Source of the DNA: Pegea sp. RAD2-039
Lineage: Eukaryota > Chordata > Thaliacea > Salpida > Salpidae
DNA: 64,000 nt
NCBI GenBank assembly: GCA_034620365.1
Contig: JAQGEQ010000346.1
Coordinates: forward strand, 1-64,000
Reading direction: 5' to 3'
Below are positions 12,301 to 25,570 of this stretch, piece after piece; the first letter of the stretch is position 1; each line of letters opens with the position of its first letter. The translations under genes were made by a program, and so were the position numbers. The notes below the pieces were generated by a model. That model was given only the letters and a program-made list of their open reading frames with translations. It was not told the DNA's origin and did no database searches.

Positions 12301-14219
12301 ATGTAAATAATTAGCTTTTAACTCTTCAATACACAGAGTTTTCTATGCAGTAAATTTTATTCATTTTTTTTTGTGGTATTTTTAGAAATTTAATTTGTAT
12401 CTTGAACGTTTTTTTACAAACGATAAACATCTTCAAATTTTTTTTTTATTCTTTGTAATGAATTCCTTTAAATTTATTTATGAAATAGTCGATTATTACC
12501 TTTACTCTTCAAAACTAATCTTCTTTTAAATCTTTGTATATTACTAACTAATAAATCTTCAATTAAATCAATTTTTTATCGGATATTTATTCAATTTTCT
12601 TCAAGCAACATTTTTCTTATATATATTGCTGCGTATAATAAACATTTAGATAAATTATGTGAAATGTTTTACTAGCCAGGGTGCTTTTAATACAAATAAC
12701 TGAATTGTTTAAGATCAACACAAAGTTGATATAAATGATTAAACATCCTGTTTACTTTAATTTAATCAAATCTTATTCAGTTTGTTTAGAACAATTTTCT
12801 AAAATCTTTTTTAAGAAATCTTAGAAATTTTTAAAGTTGTCCGAAGCAATAGACCAAAACCTTTAAGCAAATTCGAATAGTTTAATATTTGCATAATTTA
12901 AAAATAAAATTCCAAGTACAAGAAATTTACATAACATTTCAATATTCTAGAAGGACTACAGATTTGAATTTTCAAAACTTCTCTGTACCAATAAAGAATA
13001 AATTTATTTTTCAACAATTTAAGGTCAAAAAATTGTCTTATAAAGAAATTATAAAAGATTTCTACCTCTTGAAAATTCACCAAGCATGAATTTAATATAT
13101 AGCTACAAATGAACAAAAAAAGCAATAACAGGAAATGAAGGCCAACTCATTCATTGACATTCAAAAATCTGTTAATAATTAGTTTAGATGTAAAATTTAA
13201 AAAGAGACAATTTTATCATCTCAGGTTTGTAATTAACGAATTAAATTCTACAAATTAAATCATTAGAAAGTTCTATTTGAAATTTAAATGAATATTTTAC
13301 AGAATAGACTTAAGGTTATAGGTTTTGCTGTACTTTATTGTTTGTATTATTTTTCTACAACTCTTGCTTCTTTACTTTATTTGTGAAAAACATTTTATGA
13401 TACTATTTACTTTAAAATTTCCTATATTTGAAGCTCTACTGACACCAAGCGGAAACCTTAAATTTTATTATTATTTTTATAAATTATTTTTGATAATTTA
13501 TTTGAAATTATCTTAAAAATTTAAATTAGATTTTTACTTAGGGAGAAAATTTAAAAAAATTTAAATTATTATTATTATTATTATTTTAAAATTAAAATTA
13601 ATTATTATTAAAATTTTTAGTTTTTTTCATGAAATTTTAACTCATGAAATTTTAATTATGTTTTATTGATAGCTGATTAATTATAATCACAAATAAGCTT
13701 TTTTTCCAGATAAAAATGTTAAAACAAAACAGTATTTTAGTTTTAGTTGTGAAATAATCAAAGTTTTTGTCAATCTTTAGGTAGACATAAGAATCCTAAT
13801 TAAATAAGCTCTGACTTTTTTGAGTTTCTATACTTTAGTTGAGAACCTAAATCAATAGATTGATTAAATTTTGACAAGGTTAAAGAAAATGAAAAACTTA
13901 AAAATAGTTAGCTTTTAAATTAATTATTTAGAACTTAATTTATATCAAATTGATTAAGAAAATTCTACTTTGAAAATATCTTTTTTAATTTCTTATTAAT
14001 TATTTTCAACAAAAATTTTTAATGAGAAGAAGATGATGGAATTTTTTTTATATTTCTTAAACCGAAATTCTCTTTTGCAGAAAGATCAAATTCTTGGAAC
14101 AATTCTTATTCATTTTCATAACTTTCAAATTTCTCGCAAATTTGGTTATGAGAAAAGTTAACTATTATATAAGAAAATTTCACCTATTTTAATATAATTA
14201 TGTTGAAAAATATGTTACT
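12301..14219. other. AT-rich intergenic sequence
   Basis: No gene can be supported. Short ORFs such as 12889-13089 have AT-driven composition (Phe, Lys, Ile, Tyr) and no recognisable domain. An (ATT)n tract lies at about 13568-13587. Confidence 0.5.
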
Positions 14220-15282
14220 GATAATTTATTTATTTATTTATTACAATAAATGTGAAGGAAGGTGCCTAAAGAGAGCACCTCTCGCTAACACACATTCTCA
14301 CAAATTAGATCTATTTGACGTGTAAACGAAAAAGCATATGACAGTGAAGAATTGCACAGAATCATAGTATTGTAAAAGAGAAAATTCACAGTTTAGAAAT
14401 GGCAATGTTGGCGATATTATAACAATTCAGCTTTTTTTTGAACAACACAAGTGATTTTGACATGACAATCTCTGATGGCAGATTGTTCCATGTACTGATT
14501 GTGCGGTATGAGAAAAAACTTAATCTGGTTAACGTAGCTGGTGGAGTACGCTTATTAAGATGTAATTTATGTCTTCTAAGTTGATATAACTTGAGGGAGG
14601 GACTAATGGAGAAGAAGTCATCAAACTGAAGATCAATTGGTTGTGAATAATTTTAAAAATCAGAATAAGGTCGTATTTAATTCTTCGGATTTTCAAAGTA
14701 TCTAGATTGAAGAAGCTGAGACGATGCTTATAACTCTCGTATTTGATATTAAGTTTCCTGCAAACCAATCTCGTAAATGTTGCCTGAACAGATTCGATTT
14801 TTCTGATATCACCAACTTGATATGGCATCCATGCACTGACATTGTATTCAAGAATAGGGCGTATGTACAGTTTGAAAAGGTTGACGAAAAACCATGGATC
14901 TTTAGACTTAAAAGTCTTTATGATGAGGTGGACAAGCTTGATAGATTTTTCAAAGATTCTGGAAACATAACTGTGCCATTTGAAGTCAGATGTCAGAGTA
15001 ATGTCGAGGTCTATGACTGAGGATACTCGTTCAAGAATAGATCCATTGATGTAGTATTGGTTGCTGGAGTTGGCACCTGGCTTACGGGAGAATGTTATAA
15101 CTTCAGACTTTGTTGGCTGGATTTTAAGTTGCCAATTCGCAGACCAGTTTTCTACGATGTTTAGTGCAGTTTGGAGTTTTGAGTGAGAACCAGATAATAG
15201 CTTGATGTCATCTGCATACACAAACACACTGACATTGTCTACTGTTATTAGTCTTCTGATGAGGTCTTCAATGAAATAATAA
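14220..15282 (-). mobile_element. 5'-truncated LINE, RT C-terminus and 3' end (longest copy in the window)
   Basis: The minus strand encodes, after FIEDLIRRLITVDN, the reverse transcriptase box FVYADDIKLLSGS, then LKIQPTKSEVITFSRKPG, a thumb-like part with KLYIRPILEYNVSAWMP, IRKIESVQATFTRLVCRKL and the RRIKYDLILIFKIIHN tail. The open part at 14529-15227 is 232 codons. The 3' end is at 14220, where TTTATTTATTTATTACAATAAATG reads as a (TAAA)n tail on the element strand. The motif set fits the CR1/Jockey group. The endonuclease, most of the RT and ORF1 are absent, so it cannot move by itself. Confidence 0.88.
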
Positions 15283-15877
15283 TGTTTAAAAATATTTAAA
15301 TGAAATTGTCTGCTAGCTGAAAAACTGAAATAATCTTTTTAAATGTTGTTCAGTATTGATTTTAATATCAGTGAAGATGTCTTCATATTCAATCTTCTAG
15401 TAACTTTTATTATTCTTTCAATGATTTATATGAATGTTTCAATTTATTCACAAACGATTGAAGAAATTATCAGAATATTAAAAAAAAACAAATAATTTTG
15501 AAAAGAAAATAATTTTGAGTAATAATTTTAAAAGCTCTAAAGATTTAGAATTTTCATAAATTCCACATTTTTAAGAGTTGACTAAAAAATTGAAAGTATT
15601 TTTATTGACTTTAAAACTTTAACGTAAGATATTTTCAAGTTTTTTAAAATATCAAAGTTTTGATATTTCTTAAACTCGTTAAATCGATATCAGCTACTTG
15701 AATAAAACGAATTTTTATTAACAACTATTTAAGTTAACAAATTATTATTTTTTTATTGAATTAATTAGTATAAGTTAATTAAATTAATTCAGATTATTTT
15801 TTAAATTGTTAGTAATTATCTTTACAGAATCAATTAAAATTTGTAAAGAATTATTAAAGAATTATTATTTGGTTAAC
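15283..15877. other. AT-rich spacer, SLC23 3' flank
   Basis: No gene seen. It must hold the 3'UTR of the minus-strand transporter gene that ends at 15878. Confidence 0.5.
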
Positions 15878-18800
15878 TTAAAAGCTTGTTTGAGCTGGGT
15901 TAGTTTCATCTCCTTCGAATGCTTCATTTGTTTCAGCAACTTGTTCAACACCACCAACATTATTAGACGTTGGGGTAGGGAGAAACGGTAGATATCGAGC
16001 CAAACTAAAATAAAAGCCATTTTCGATAATTTAGTTTTTTTTATCATTGTCTAAAAGTTAGATTAAAAACTTAAAATATTTTTTTGTTTAATTACAAATA
16101 ATACAAAATTTACAGACCCACAACAGTCTGGAATTACAGGGTTATAACATTTATCTTGTAAAGCTCTTTCAAATGGATTATTTTTAACTTTTCCAAATGT
16201 TTTTCCAACACCTCTTTCCTCATTGGTTCCTGGTAAAGTGTTATCAATTACAGCAGCAACTACTGCTCCAACTGTTAATGAAGAGTTGAGAAGAACAAAA
16301 AGTGTATTATCTAGATCTTCAATTCCAGTATTAATCTTTATTAGATTACTTTCAATTGCTTGTGGAACCATTAGGCCGGTGTAGAACGAAAAACCAATAA
16401 CAAAAATATTTCTATAAAAAAAAAGAAATTCATTTAATTAACCAAATTAATTACTTAACTACTTTTGATTTTATTAACTTCTATGTTTACTGATTTAGTT
16501 TAGAAAAAGTTTTAATTTACAAACTTAAAAAGTAATGTTTTAATTTCTACCAAAGTTTATTTTAAAGTTTGAATAAAATAAGTTTAAAAGATTTATAGTT
16601 CACTAGTTTAGCACCAAAAATTCTTTAACAGTTCTTTAACAACAATTCAACTTTTATTTTTCGCTTCACCTGCTAGAGGTTAAGTCTACATATCGAAGAT
16701 TGGTTAAACCGATCGCTATAATCATTCCAAACACTACCATAAAGATTCCTCCAAAAACAGGATCAGGAATACTTACAACAAAAGCTCCAAACTTAGTTAT
16801 ACATCCAAGAATTATACTCACGACTCCAGCGACTTGAATAACCTAAAAATAAAAATGAATTGAAGTAATTACAGGTTTAGTGATGCCAAGTTTGATTATA
16901 ATATATAATAATATGTATAAATATATATATAGTTAGAAACAGGGTCTAAACTGTCTACAATGCAATCTACAATTTTGCATTTGAAGTATTTCAGTTTATT
17001 TTAAATGCTGCAAAATAAGAAAATAATTTTAATTAGATTTTTCTAATTCTTTTTGCGTTTTGAAATTTGAACTAATAATTCAGATATTTTCAAATTTCTA
17101 AGATACTTTTATCACAAAGAAATCTGTTGAAGCTACAAAATTATTTACAAATAAAACAAAATTAATGAAAATAATCATCTTACCCTTCTACTTCCAACTC
17201 TAGTAATTCCAATCGCAGCAACATTTTCACTATAAGAAGTTGTTCCGGTTGTCGTTCCAACAACACCAGCAAGCAAACAACCAAAACCTTCCATCATAAT
17301 ACCACGATTCACAGCATGCTTTGGTAGTTGTGGGGCATGTGCCATGGTTGCACAGGCATTATAGTCCCCTATTGACTCAATGATACTTGCACAGATTGCT
17401 GTAAGCATTCCTACTGCACCAGCAACTGTAATCACTGGCAACCCCCATTGACCAGGATATGGACACCGAAACCTAGAAAAATTATAAAGTTGAAACTGTA
17501 AAAAGATTTGGATATTCACCATGGACTGGTGTATACTGAAGAAATTTTAGCGTCTGAACGAGCATTGTAAGAATCATCATTAGGATTATCTGAAAATACT
17601 CCAGCAGATGTAAGAATCAAAGAGAGAATCCAACCTAATATGATCGCAATGAAAACCTACAAGTGTCAAATAGTTTTAAAAGTTAAACTTTGAATTTTTG
17701 AAACTTTTTAATATTGAGTTTCTTTGTTATTTTGTTCAAATCTTTACGAAGTAAATATTAAATGTTTATTTTAAGATTATTTTTGAGCGATAGTTTTCTA
17801 AAAAACAGTAAAACAGCTAGATTTTAAGCCAACAATTTAACTTTCATCATTTTAAGCTTCCTTTTTTTCTATTTTTTTCTAATTTTTTATATTTTTGATT
17901 GAATTTTTTAAAAACTTTATTTTTAGAAGTAATTTATAATAATTATTATACTAACCTAGTTAACAAAAAATTACAAATAAATTAAAAAATATTTTACAAA
18001 TTTAAATAAAACTGATAATAATATAAACTCGAAATCAATAATCGTTTCACTACAGTGACTAATGTACTAAGTATATAAATTAGTATTTGTTAATTGAAAC
18101 TTATCTATCTTCTGACTTTAAATGGCGCAATTAAGTTTCCAAAATTTTTGCAAAATCAGACAACCTTGTCTTCCTTTTCATAAAGACCTTTAATTCTAAG
18201 GTCCCATGCTTTTTTATCAATCTTTTCAAATTGTACGTACGTCCAATTCTTGAATACAATGTCAGTGCATGGATGCCATATCAAGTTAGTGATATCAAAA
18301 AAATCGAATCTCTTCAGGCCACATTTACGAGATTAGTATGCAGGAAACTTAATATTAAATATGATAGTTATAAACATCCTCTCAGCTTCTTCAATTTAGA
18401 TACTTCAGAAATTCGATGAGTTAAATACGACTTAATTCTTATTTTTTAAATTATCCACAATTTAATTGACCTTAAATTCGATGATTTATTTTCCATTAGT
18501 CCTTCCCTCAAGTTATATCAACTCAGACGACACACATTACACCTTAATGAGCCCATATCACCAGGTACTTTAATGAGAGCAAATTTGTTTCTCATATCGC
18601 ACAATTAGTACATGGAATCAGCTGCCATCAGACATTGTCATGTCAGAATCACTCGCGTTGTTCAAGCAGAAGTTGAACCGTTATAATATTGCCAACATTG
18701 TCATTTCTAAACTGTGAATTTTTCACTTTCTAATATTATTAACATTCTATGTAATTGTTCACTGTTATATGTTTTGAGGACTACTGAAATGCCATGTGTT

Positions 18801-20380
18801 ACATCTTTTACTTTCTATATTTTTAACTAAATAGATGTTATTTGTGAGAATGTGTGTTAGCGGGAGGTGCTCTCTTCAGGCACCCTTCTTCGCATTTATT
18901 GTATTAAATAAAAAACAAATAGAAAAATAACCAGTTAGTTTGTAGGGAACAAACTCTTAAGGACATAATTTCTCGACTTTTTTAATTGTTTTTAAATTAA
19001 GCTTTTATCGGATAATTATTTTAAAATAGCTTATCAGTGTAATAGGAACATGTAACTTTATAAAGTTCAAATTTCACTTACCGGAAACAACTTAAAAAGT
19101 TCAAATGAAGATGCATAACATTTTTTTTCCTTCGAATATGTTAGAATAGGAAATTTCAAATTTTTCATATACTGAGAAGACACAACCAGTACAAATGCAG
19201 TACTATAATTAAAAAACAATTAGCTAATAACGAGCTATCTTTTCGAAAATTATTCAGTTTATGTAAATTTTTTTAAGATTAGAATATTTTAAAACTTTCT
19301 TAAATGATAAAATAATCTTGCGAGCAAACTTACAAAAATGCAATGCCCCAACTGGATTGAGCTTGCGCTGGAGCAACAGACACCAGTTGTATTCCAATTA
19401 AACTAATCGTTGTACAAATTGTAATTGGTCCAAATAACTTTGTCAAAAAGCCAATTATTCCAGTAGCACCAATAAGTATTTCAAATATTGATGCTACTAT
19501 AAGAGATCCTTGTAACTGATAAATATAATTCATAAGCTGAAAAATTATTGAAAAAAGCCATTATAGTTCACCTCTGCAACTCGTCTCATCCAAATTTGGT
19601 TTTCATCTAAATATTCGCCATTAATGGTTTCATCATACAACCACAAACCATTTCTACTTATGTTGAGTTTGTTCGGACAAACATTATGTGAAAGCTTCAT
19701 CAAAGAGAAAGCTGGAACTAAAAAGGCAAACGAACTACCTTGTAAGATTGGTAGCCTATAAAAAATGTTGAAAATTTAATTAATACTTTTCAAGATTTCA
19801 AAAATTGTTGAAAAACCTGGTTCCAAGAGTAGATTGAAGAATACTAGAAATACCATTGACAACTAGTACTGATGAAATTAAGTAGGTTTTAGCTTGGTTC
19901 CCTATCTCGTCGTCATTAATACATAAAGATGATGCTAGTGCTAATGGTGGTCCAACTGAACCACCAATTGCGAGAAAGCAATGCTAAAAATACCAGTTTT
20001 ACTATCTGCCTTGCAGCAATTTTTTTTCCTATACTTTTTGAGATGTTTTTTACGATTAACATTTTTTGTAGCTTAAATCAAACAAAACAACTCAAAGTTT
20101 ATTTAGTTAAATCCAAATTAAAAGTCATAATTTAGGTTTAGATCAAAAAATTTAAGATAAAAACCAAAGTAATAAACTCTATATTATAAAACTATTCATT
20201 TATTTAATGTTTCTTCAAGCATTTTAGCAAAAAACAAAACAAAGTATATACCTGAAAAGCAAACAAAACACAAAGATACCATGGTGGATTATCATTAACA
20301 CCGTACAAAATATCGTTTTGTTCTGTTGTTCCTTCATTTAAATTTCCTTCAGTATCTTCATCATTATTTTCATTAGACAT
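15878..20380 (-). CDS. SLC23-family nucleobase/ascorbate transporter
   Basis: Ten coding exons read right to left: 20252-20380, 19817-19983, 19572-19755, 19334-19536, 19082-19202, 17520-17656, 17184-17472, 16670-16842, 16118-16411 and 15878-16004. All phases agree, giving about 607 residues. The family is a 14-helix, Na+-coupled plasma-membrane carrier for L-ascorbate or nucleobases. Seen are the helix-1 FAFQHCFLAIGGS with its QH pair, ESIGDYNACATMAHAP near residue 346, GFGCLLAGVVGTTTGTTSYS, and the signature ENVAAIGITRVGSRR. The signature has Ala where most members have Gly after N-x (N-x-G), which may affect substrate choice. It ends ARYLPFLPTPTS like KYIPICP in vertebrates. The exon 9 donor is GTCTGT, chosen for phase. 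A LINE copy sits antisense in intron 5. The start ATG is 17 nt after an acceptor. Confidence 0.9.
18150..18915 (+). mobile_element. 5'-truncated LINE 3' end in an SLC23 intron, antisense to the gene
   Basis: Same family as the 14.2-kb copy. YVRPILEYNVSAWMPYQV, then KKIESLQATFTRLVCRKL, is readable at 18231-18419. It is followed by the shared 3' region (GTGTGTTAGCGGGAGGTGCTC) and a TTTATTGTATTAAATAAA tail near 18895-18910. Confidence 0.88.
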
Positions 20381-20842
20381 AATCTACTTCATAAAACTGA
20401 ACAAAAAGTCCTTTAATTTCAAATCTTATTCTTAGTAATGCTGTATAATGTTGACTTGGTAATAAATGAACCTTACAGCAGCTATTTATGAAAGGTTTAC
20501 GGTAAACAAACTTATGAAAAGCAGCATATGATTCATGAAAATAACAAAAATATTTTAAAAATTCAGCTTTTATTAGTTGTTATTCAAAATTGTAAAGTTT
20601 TACTTAAAAAAGGTTGTTGTTTAAGACTAACCAAGCAAAACTTTTTTTTACTCTATCAAATGGAGAAAAATGCGCAGTGATTTTTGAAGCAAATAAATGT
20701 GATTGACCAAAAAAATGTATTTAGAGAATGTTTGAAAACCTTCAAGGTTTTATAAACACATAAAGCTACTTTGTTTGTTTTTTTATATTATAAGTTACTA
20801 GTTCTTATATAAAGTATATAAATATTTAATTTTAACGATACT
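20381..20842. other. 5' flank of the SLC23 gene
   Basis: AT-rich, no ORF. A minus-strand acceptor (TTTTTGTTCAG, its AG at 20397-20398) lies just upstream of the SLC23 start. Confidence 0.5.
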
Positions 20843-21083
20843 TTTTTATCAATCTTTTCAAATTGTAAGTACGTCCAATTCTTGAATACAATGTTAGTTC
20901 ATAGATGCCATATCAAGTTAGTGATGTCAAAAAAATCGAGTCTGTTCAGGCCACATTTACGAGATTAGTATGCAGGAAACTTAATATTAAATATGATAGT
21001 TATAAACATCGTCTCAGCTTCTTCAATTTAGATACTTTAAAAATTCGACGGATTAAATACGACTTAATTCTTATTTTTTAAAT
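20843..21083 (+). mobile_element. Internal LINE RT fragment
   Basis: About 240 bp closely matching the 18.2-18.45 kb LINE segment (TTTTATCAATCTTTTCAAATTG through the RRIKYDLILIF coding part), cut at both ends. Confidence 0.85.
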
Positions 21084-21556
21084 AACTTTTGTCGTTCTGC
21101 ATGATTGCATCTAATATTTGGTTGCATTAACTGCAATATCAGCGATATTTAAACTTTAACATTCGGTTTCATAGAAAATCTTTTATTACCAAAAATCAGA
21201 AAAATCTAAACAAATTAAAGAGAATTATTTTGAAATAATAAAAAAAATTTCTAAAATCGACAAAAAAATAATATTCTAAAAGATTTTGCTTAAATCTTTA
21301 AAAGTATGCATGGCTAGCTTTACAAGAAATTGTAGCAGACATCAGCATATTTAAAAAGAAAAACAAACCACTATACCACCGTAGGCTATCCTTTGTATCG
21401 ACATCGAATAAAAAAAATTAATTGGGCGAATGTGTTTAAAACCTATTTTTTTTTTGTGGAAGCGCACTTATTGGTTAAGTGTGCTTACGATTCTCACAAC
21501 AAAAGATAACAGACGCTATTTAACACATTTCTATATTTTGCGCATAAATAAATATG
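21084..21556. other. Spacer, 3' flank of the TFIIIC90-like gene
   Basis: No gene found. The minus-strand gene at 21557 terminates into it. Confidence 0.5.
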
Positions 21557-23500
21557 TTACAAAAATTTTCCATTGCACAAAGGACATGGTGACATTAGAA
21601 GAGACTTGAGCCAGGATGGATAAGAAGAAAGTATGGAAAGCGAAGAGATGCCACAGAAAGTACAGATTCGTCTTTGAAAACTTTGAATGGGTAAGAACGT
21701 GAGACAACAGGCCGGCCAATAGACTCCTTCAGAAGATATGTACTCTTTAGCATCTTTACTAAGTGATAAACTTGTTAAAGTAAACAAACAAACAGCATTA
21801 GGCAGTTTGTGATTTTTCAAACGATTCAATATAGGCCATAATTTTGAAAAGTCCATTTTAGTAGAAAGATCTTTGTTCAAATTGATCCATTTGATAACTT
21901 CTGTAACAAAACACAACAACTTTAAATTGTTTGATTTTTTTGATTCTAATTGCTGTTCGGCATTCAGTAAAATTTTATGCATTTGCATAACCAATAATTT
22001 CTTTTCACAGTCTTCAAAAGATTCTTTGAAATTTTCAAAAGTTTTTCTTCTATTATAAAGAATACTCCACACAAACTGTAACTCTTTCACGTTTGTTGGA
22101 AGCACCTGAACTAACTTTTCAATCTCAGGATAATATCCTTCAAGATGCCTAAGTGAAACAAACCAATCAGACAAAGTTAATGGTGACTCTATATTCTGTA
22201 CCAGTTGTTTGATTTTTCTAGAATCAGCTTTAATAACAAAAACATTTAGAGTCGACTCATTCTCTTCTAATATACTTTTTGTAACCTTAGATCTTGAGTA
22301 CAAAGTAGCCAAATAGATGGAATTAGGAGAGATATCAGCAGTCAGAAGATATTCATCTACGTCTTCTGGGTTTAGAATAGATTGAAAGCCAACAAATTTT
22401 AATGATTTAAGATGTTTCAGATATATTTTACTCGCACAACCATCACAACTAATTGAAACAACTTCAATTTCATTCTTGGTTGTAAGGGTTCCTCTTATAG
22501 CTACAATTTCAAACATATGTTTTTTAAGATCCATAAATTTATCAATTACTTTTAAATGTGAGTTCAGTTTCAAACATATTACAGCGTTTGCTTTAGAAAA
22601 TATCAGTGCATTTTCATCAGCTGAAAGTCTAAACCAACTTATACTTTTAACTTGTAAATAATCTTCATCTTTCCATATTAGTTTTGGTTGAGTAAATGAA
22701 AAAGTTTTTTCATATTTATCAAATTTCATTTCAATAGCAACAAGTTTACCATTAGTAAATGCAACACAAATACTCAAGGAACAATCATTTATAAGTTTTT
22801 GATCATTATCACACATTTTAATTGCACAAATAGTTCCTTCACCACAACTAAATACTTGGCAAACTTTAATTATTGTTTTATTTTCTTCATCTTCTTTCAA
22901 AGTCCAAAATATCAAATGGCTACTTTCAGTAGCAGTACATAAAACACCACAACCATATGTTGCATTAAAATTATCTAATTTATAAAAGTCTAACCATTCT
23001 ATACATGTAATTGTAGTAAGTGAGGAATTGTCTTCATTTGCTTCAGATATGTTGGAACTCCAATAAATTTCAAGTAAAGATGTAATGTTGTCTAACGGAT
23101 TCCATTCTAAAAGTGGTTTTTTTATCCATGATAATAATGATGATGAATTAAATATAGCCATTAGATATTTCCTTCCACAATGTAAACAAATAAAACACTT
23201 CATGAAATGATCAGTTTTAGATCGAATTTTTTTTTCAAAACAATTAGGTGGTTTTTCAGGTGAATCAACTTTTTTTATATCAAAGTTTTCAAGACTTTTA
23301 ATCTTACTGATAGGAAATTGAATCAAATGAGAACTCATCTCTTTAACTTTAACTTCCATAAGATCACAAACCATAATAGAATGATCTGTGATAATGCCAA
23401 TAGAATTACTATTCATCCAGTGAATTTGATGACCTGTAGATATGTTATCACCCAATAATGAAGTATTAATCAGTTTAGCAGAATTAAATAAATAATCCAT
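21557..23500 (-). CDS. TFIIIC 90-kDa subunit (GTF3C4)-like
   Basis: One uninterrupted frame of 647 codons, intronless among intron-rich neighbours. TFIIIC90 is part of the TFIIIC2 complex that recruits TFIIIB to tRNA-type Pol III promoters; human GTF3C4 is longer (822 residues). The N-terminal 400 residues are propeller-like: repeated strands ending in ICLKL, LVAIEM and LIFWTL, including TAEIS-type loops (here ADISPNSIYLATLYS). The C-terminus carries the zf-TFIIIC pattern: GVYWPACCLTFLP, then RRICTFCG and about 30 residues later SPCPLCNGKFL at the very end. I rely mainly on that terminal zinc-binding pattern plus the N-terminal repeat layout, so the name is probable rather than certain. The start at 23500 lies 58 nt downstream of an acceptor (TTCTATTTTTAG). 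Confidence 0.68.
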   Translation of the reverse strand: MDYLFNSAKLINTSLLGDNISTGHQIHWMNSNSIGIITDHSIMVCDLMEVKVKEMSSHLIQFPISKIKSLENFDIKKVDSPEKPPNCFEKKIRSKTDHFMKCFICLHCGRKYLMAIFNSSSLLSWIKKPLLEWNPLDNITSLLEIYWSSNISEANEDNSSLTTITCIEWLDFYKLDNFNATYGCGVLCTATESSHLIFWTLKEDEENKTIIKVCQVFSCGEGTICAIKMCDNDQKLINDCSLSICVAFTNGKLVAIEMKFDKYEKTFSFTQPKLIWKDEDYLQVKSISWFRLSADENALIFSKANAVICLKLNSHLKVIDKFMDLKKHMFEIVAIRGTLTTKNEIEVVSISCDGCASKIYLKHLKSLKFVGFQSILNPEDVDEYLLTADISPNSIYLATLYSRSKVTKSILEENESTLNVFVIKADSRKIKQLVQNIESPLTLSDWFVSLRHLEGYYPEIEKLVQVLPTNVKELQFVWSILYNRRKTFENFKESFEDCEKKLLVMQMHKILLNAEQQLESKKSNNLKLLCFVTEVIKWINLNKDLSTKMDFSKLWPILNRLKNHKLPNAVCLFTLTSLSLSKDAKEYISSEGVYWPACCLTFLPIQSFQRRICTFCGISSLSILSSYPSWLKSLLMSPCPLCNGKFL

Positions 23501-25570
23501 TTTTACAAATTCATCAAAAATTGAGTTCTTGATTCAGAAAACTTATCTAAAAATGATTCTAAAAATAGAAGAAAAACACCTGAATCTATTAAATGACATA
23601 AAATATGTTTAGATTTCTATTCAATGATACAAAATTAATATAATAATAATAATACTATCAATAAATCTAACTAATATAAATTTCTGAGAAACAAATAAAT
23701 CAACTTCAATAAAAACCTTATTAAAAATATTTTTATTAATCAAATAAAAAAAAAATTAAAATAATATAAATAGACAATTTAAAGACAAATAATGATAATT
23801 AAATTACAAAAAACATAAAAAGGCATAAAATGAAACTTGTCAGGTATACTGTTAAGCAATATATAGATCATAGAATAGTAATAATTGTAATATAAATTTA
23901 GAGATATATAAATTTGAACTACTAAACCAAGAAAATGTATAATTAAGTTTAAAACAAAACTAAAATATATATGTATACATGCGATATTAAATAATAGTAT
24001 TTTTACTTGGTTCTTAAAAGTTCTTCTTTGGTTATTAAAAATGCGCTTAAAGGAAAAAGAACAAAGATATTAATAATATTAAAAATATGGAATATTGTAG
24101 TAGTAGACGAAATACTATTGACACTTTTCGCGCTGTACTAAAATGGCCTTAACTTGATTTGTCATTTTACAAAAATATACTTTTTATTTATTTATTTATT
24201 ACAATAAATGCAAAGGAGGGTGCCCGAAAAGAGCACTTCTCGTTAACACACATTCTCACAAATAACATCTATTTAGTCAAAAATATGGAGAGTAAAAGAT
24301 GTAAATCATGGCATTTCGATAGCACTCAAAGCATATAACAGTGAACAGTTACATGGAATGTTAATAATATAAAAAAGGAAAAATTCACAGTTTAGAAATG
24401 ACAATGTTGGCAATACTATAACGGTTCATCTTCTGCTTGAACAACGCGAGTGACTTCGACATGACAATGTCTGATGGCAGCTGGTTCCAAGTACTAATTG
24501 TGCGGTATGAAAAAAAATTCAATCTGATTAATGTACCACGTGATATGGGCTTATTAAGATATAATGTGTGTCGTCTGAGCTGATATAACTTAAAATAAAA
24601 AGCTCTGTATTTTCAAACTCGGTAATAACTAAAAAGTCTTTTACGCCAATTTTTTAGTAGAATATGTAAGGCAATCTCTTTAAAAATCCTCAAAAAATTC
24701 CCTTCCTAGCTTTTGCATTAACTGTAGTTAATCTGACTTTTTCATTTCTTTGATTTTAGTATACCATCTGATAGTGTTTCAAAAGATTTTTCTGTTGAGC
24801 GAATTTCAGTAAAAAAATAAAAAATTTTTGTATCAGATTAGTGATAAACTTTGAGAAGTTTATAAATCTATCATTTGATGGTTTTTAAAAACAGACGAAT
24901 ATTTCTATAAAAAGTTGATAATAACAACTATTTAAACAGTACTCTTTAGATTTGAAATTTATTATTTAAAAAGTTTTATCAAAATAATTCAAAGTATGTT
25001 TATAATAATCATTAAATATAGTTATTAAAAGGCTGATTAAAGATAACTATATTCAGCTTGACATCTTGAAATAGAAGTTCAACTTAAAGTCTTAAAGGCT
25101 TAACTTAAAGTAGAAAATATATCACTTAAACAATAATCTGTATTGTATTTACTAAAGATTATTTAAAATACATGAATAATAATAATAATAGTTATAAATA
25201 TAAATGAATTCTTTTTAGAGTTTTTAACTTAAAATATTGCTTAAGTTTTTCTTAACAGTTTTCTAGCACAGCTGTGAGAGAAGGTCACCATTTCTTATTA
25301 TGATTTTCATAAAGTTTTTGTAAATTAAACAACTTTGAAAAATTCTTAAATTGCAAAATTATATTTTATTCTTCCATTAAATTCGGTCTATAAAGTTTCT
25401 GATGAAAACAAAACAATATATCAATGTTTTGATAAGTTTTATTTTGCTAAGAAAGACTTGTTAGGCTTTGTAGATATATTGTAGACAAAAATATAGCTCT
25501 TTTATAACATTAAGTTAATAATATCAGTTTTAATCAGAAAAAAACAATAAAATATGATAAATAATTTTAA
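23501..25570. other. AT-rich intergenic sequence with one LINE piece
   Basis: Apart from the LINE fragment at 24183-24600 I see no gene. The TFIIIC90-like 5' flank, including an acceptor at 23559-23560, is at the left end. Confidence 0.5.
24183..24600 (-). mobile_element. LINE 3' end fragment
   Basis: The shared 3' terminal region (TTTATTTATTTATTACAATAAATG, then GAGCACTTCTCGTTAACACACATTCTCACAAAT), running on to GAGCTGATATAACTT. Minus-strand orientation; about 410 bp, without coding capacity of note. Confidence 0.88.

Noticed and set aside
12889-13516. Several 60-75 codon ORFs on both strands
   Set aside because: Composition is explained by AT bias; no domains and no consistent splice sites.
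14724-15020. Plus-strand ORF of 98 codons
   Set aside because: Antisense shadow of the LINE reverse-transcriptase frame.
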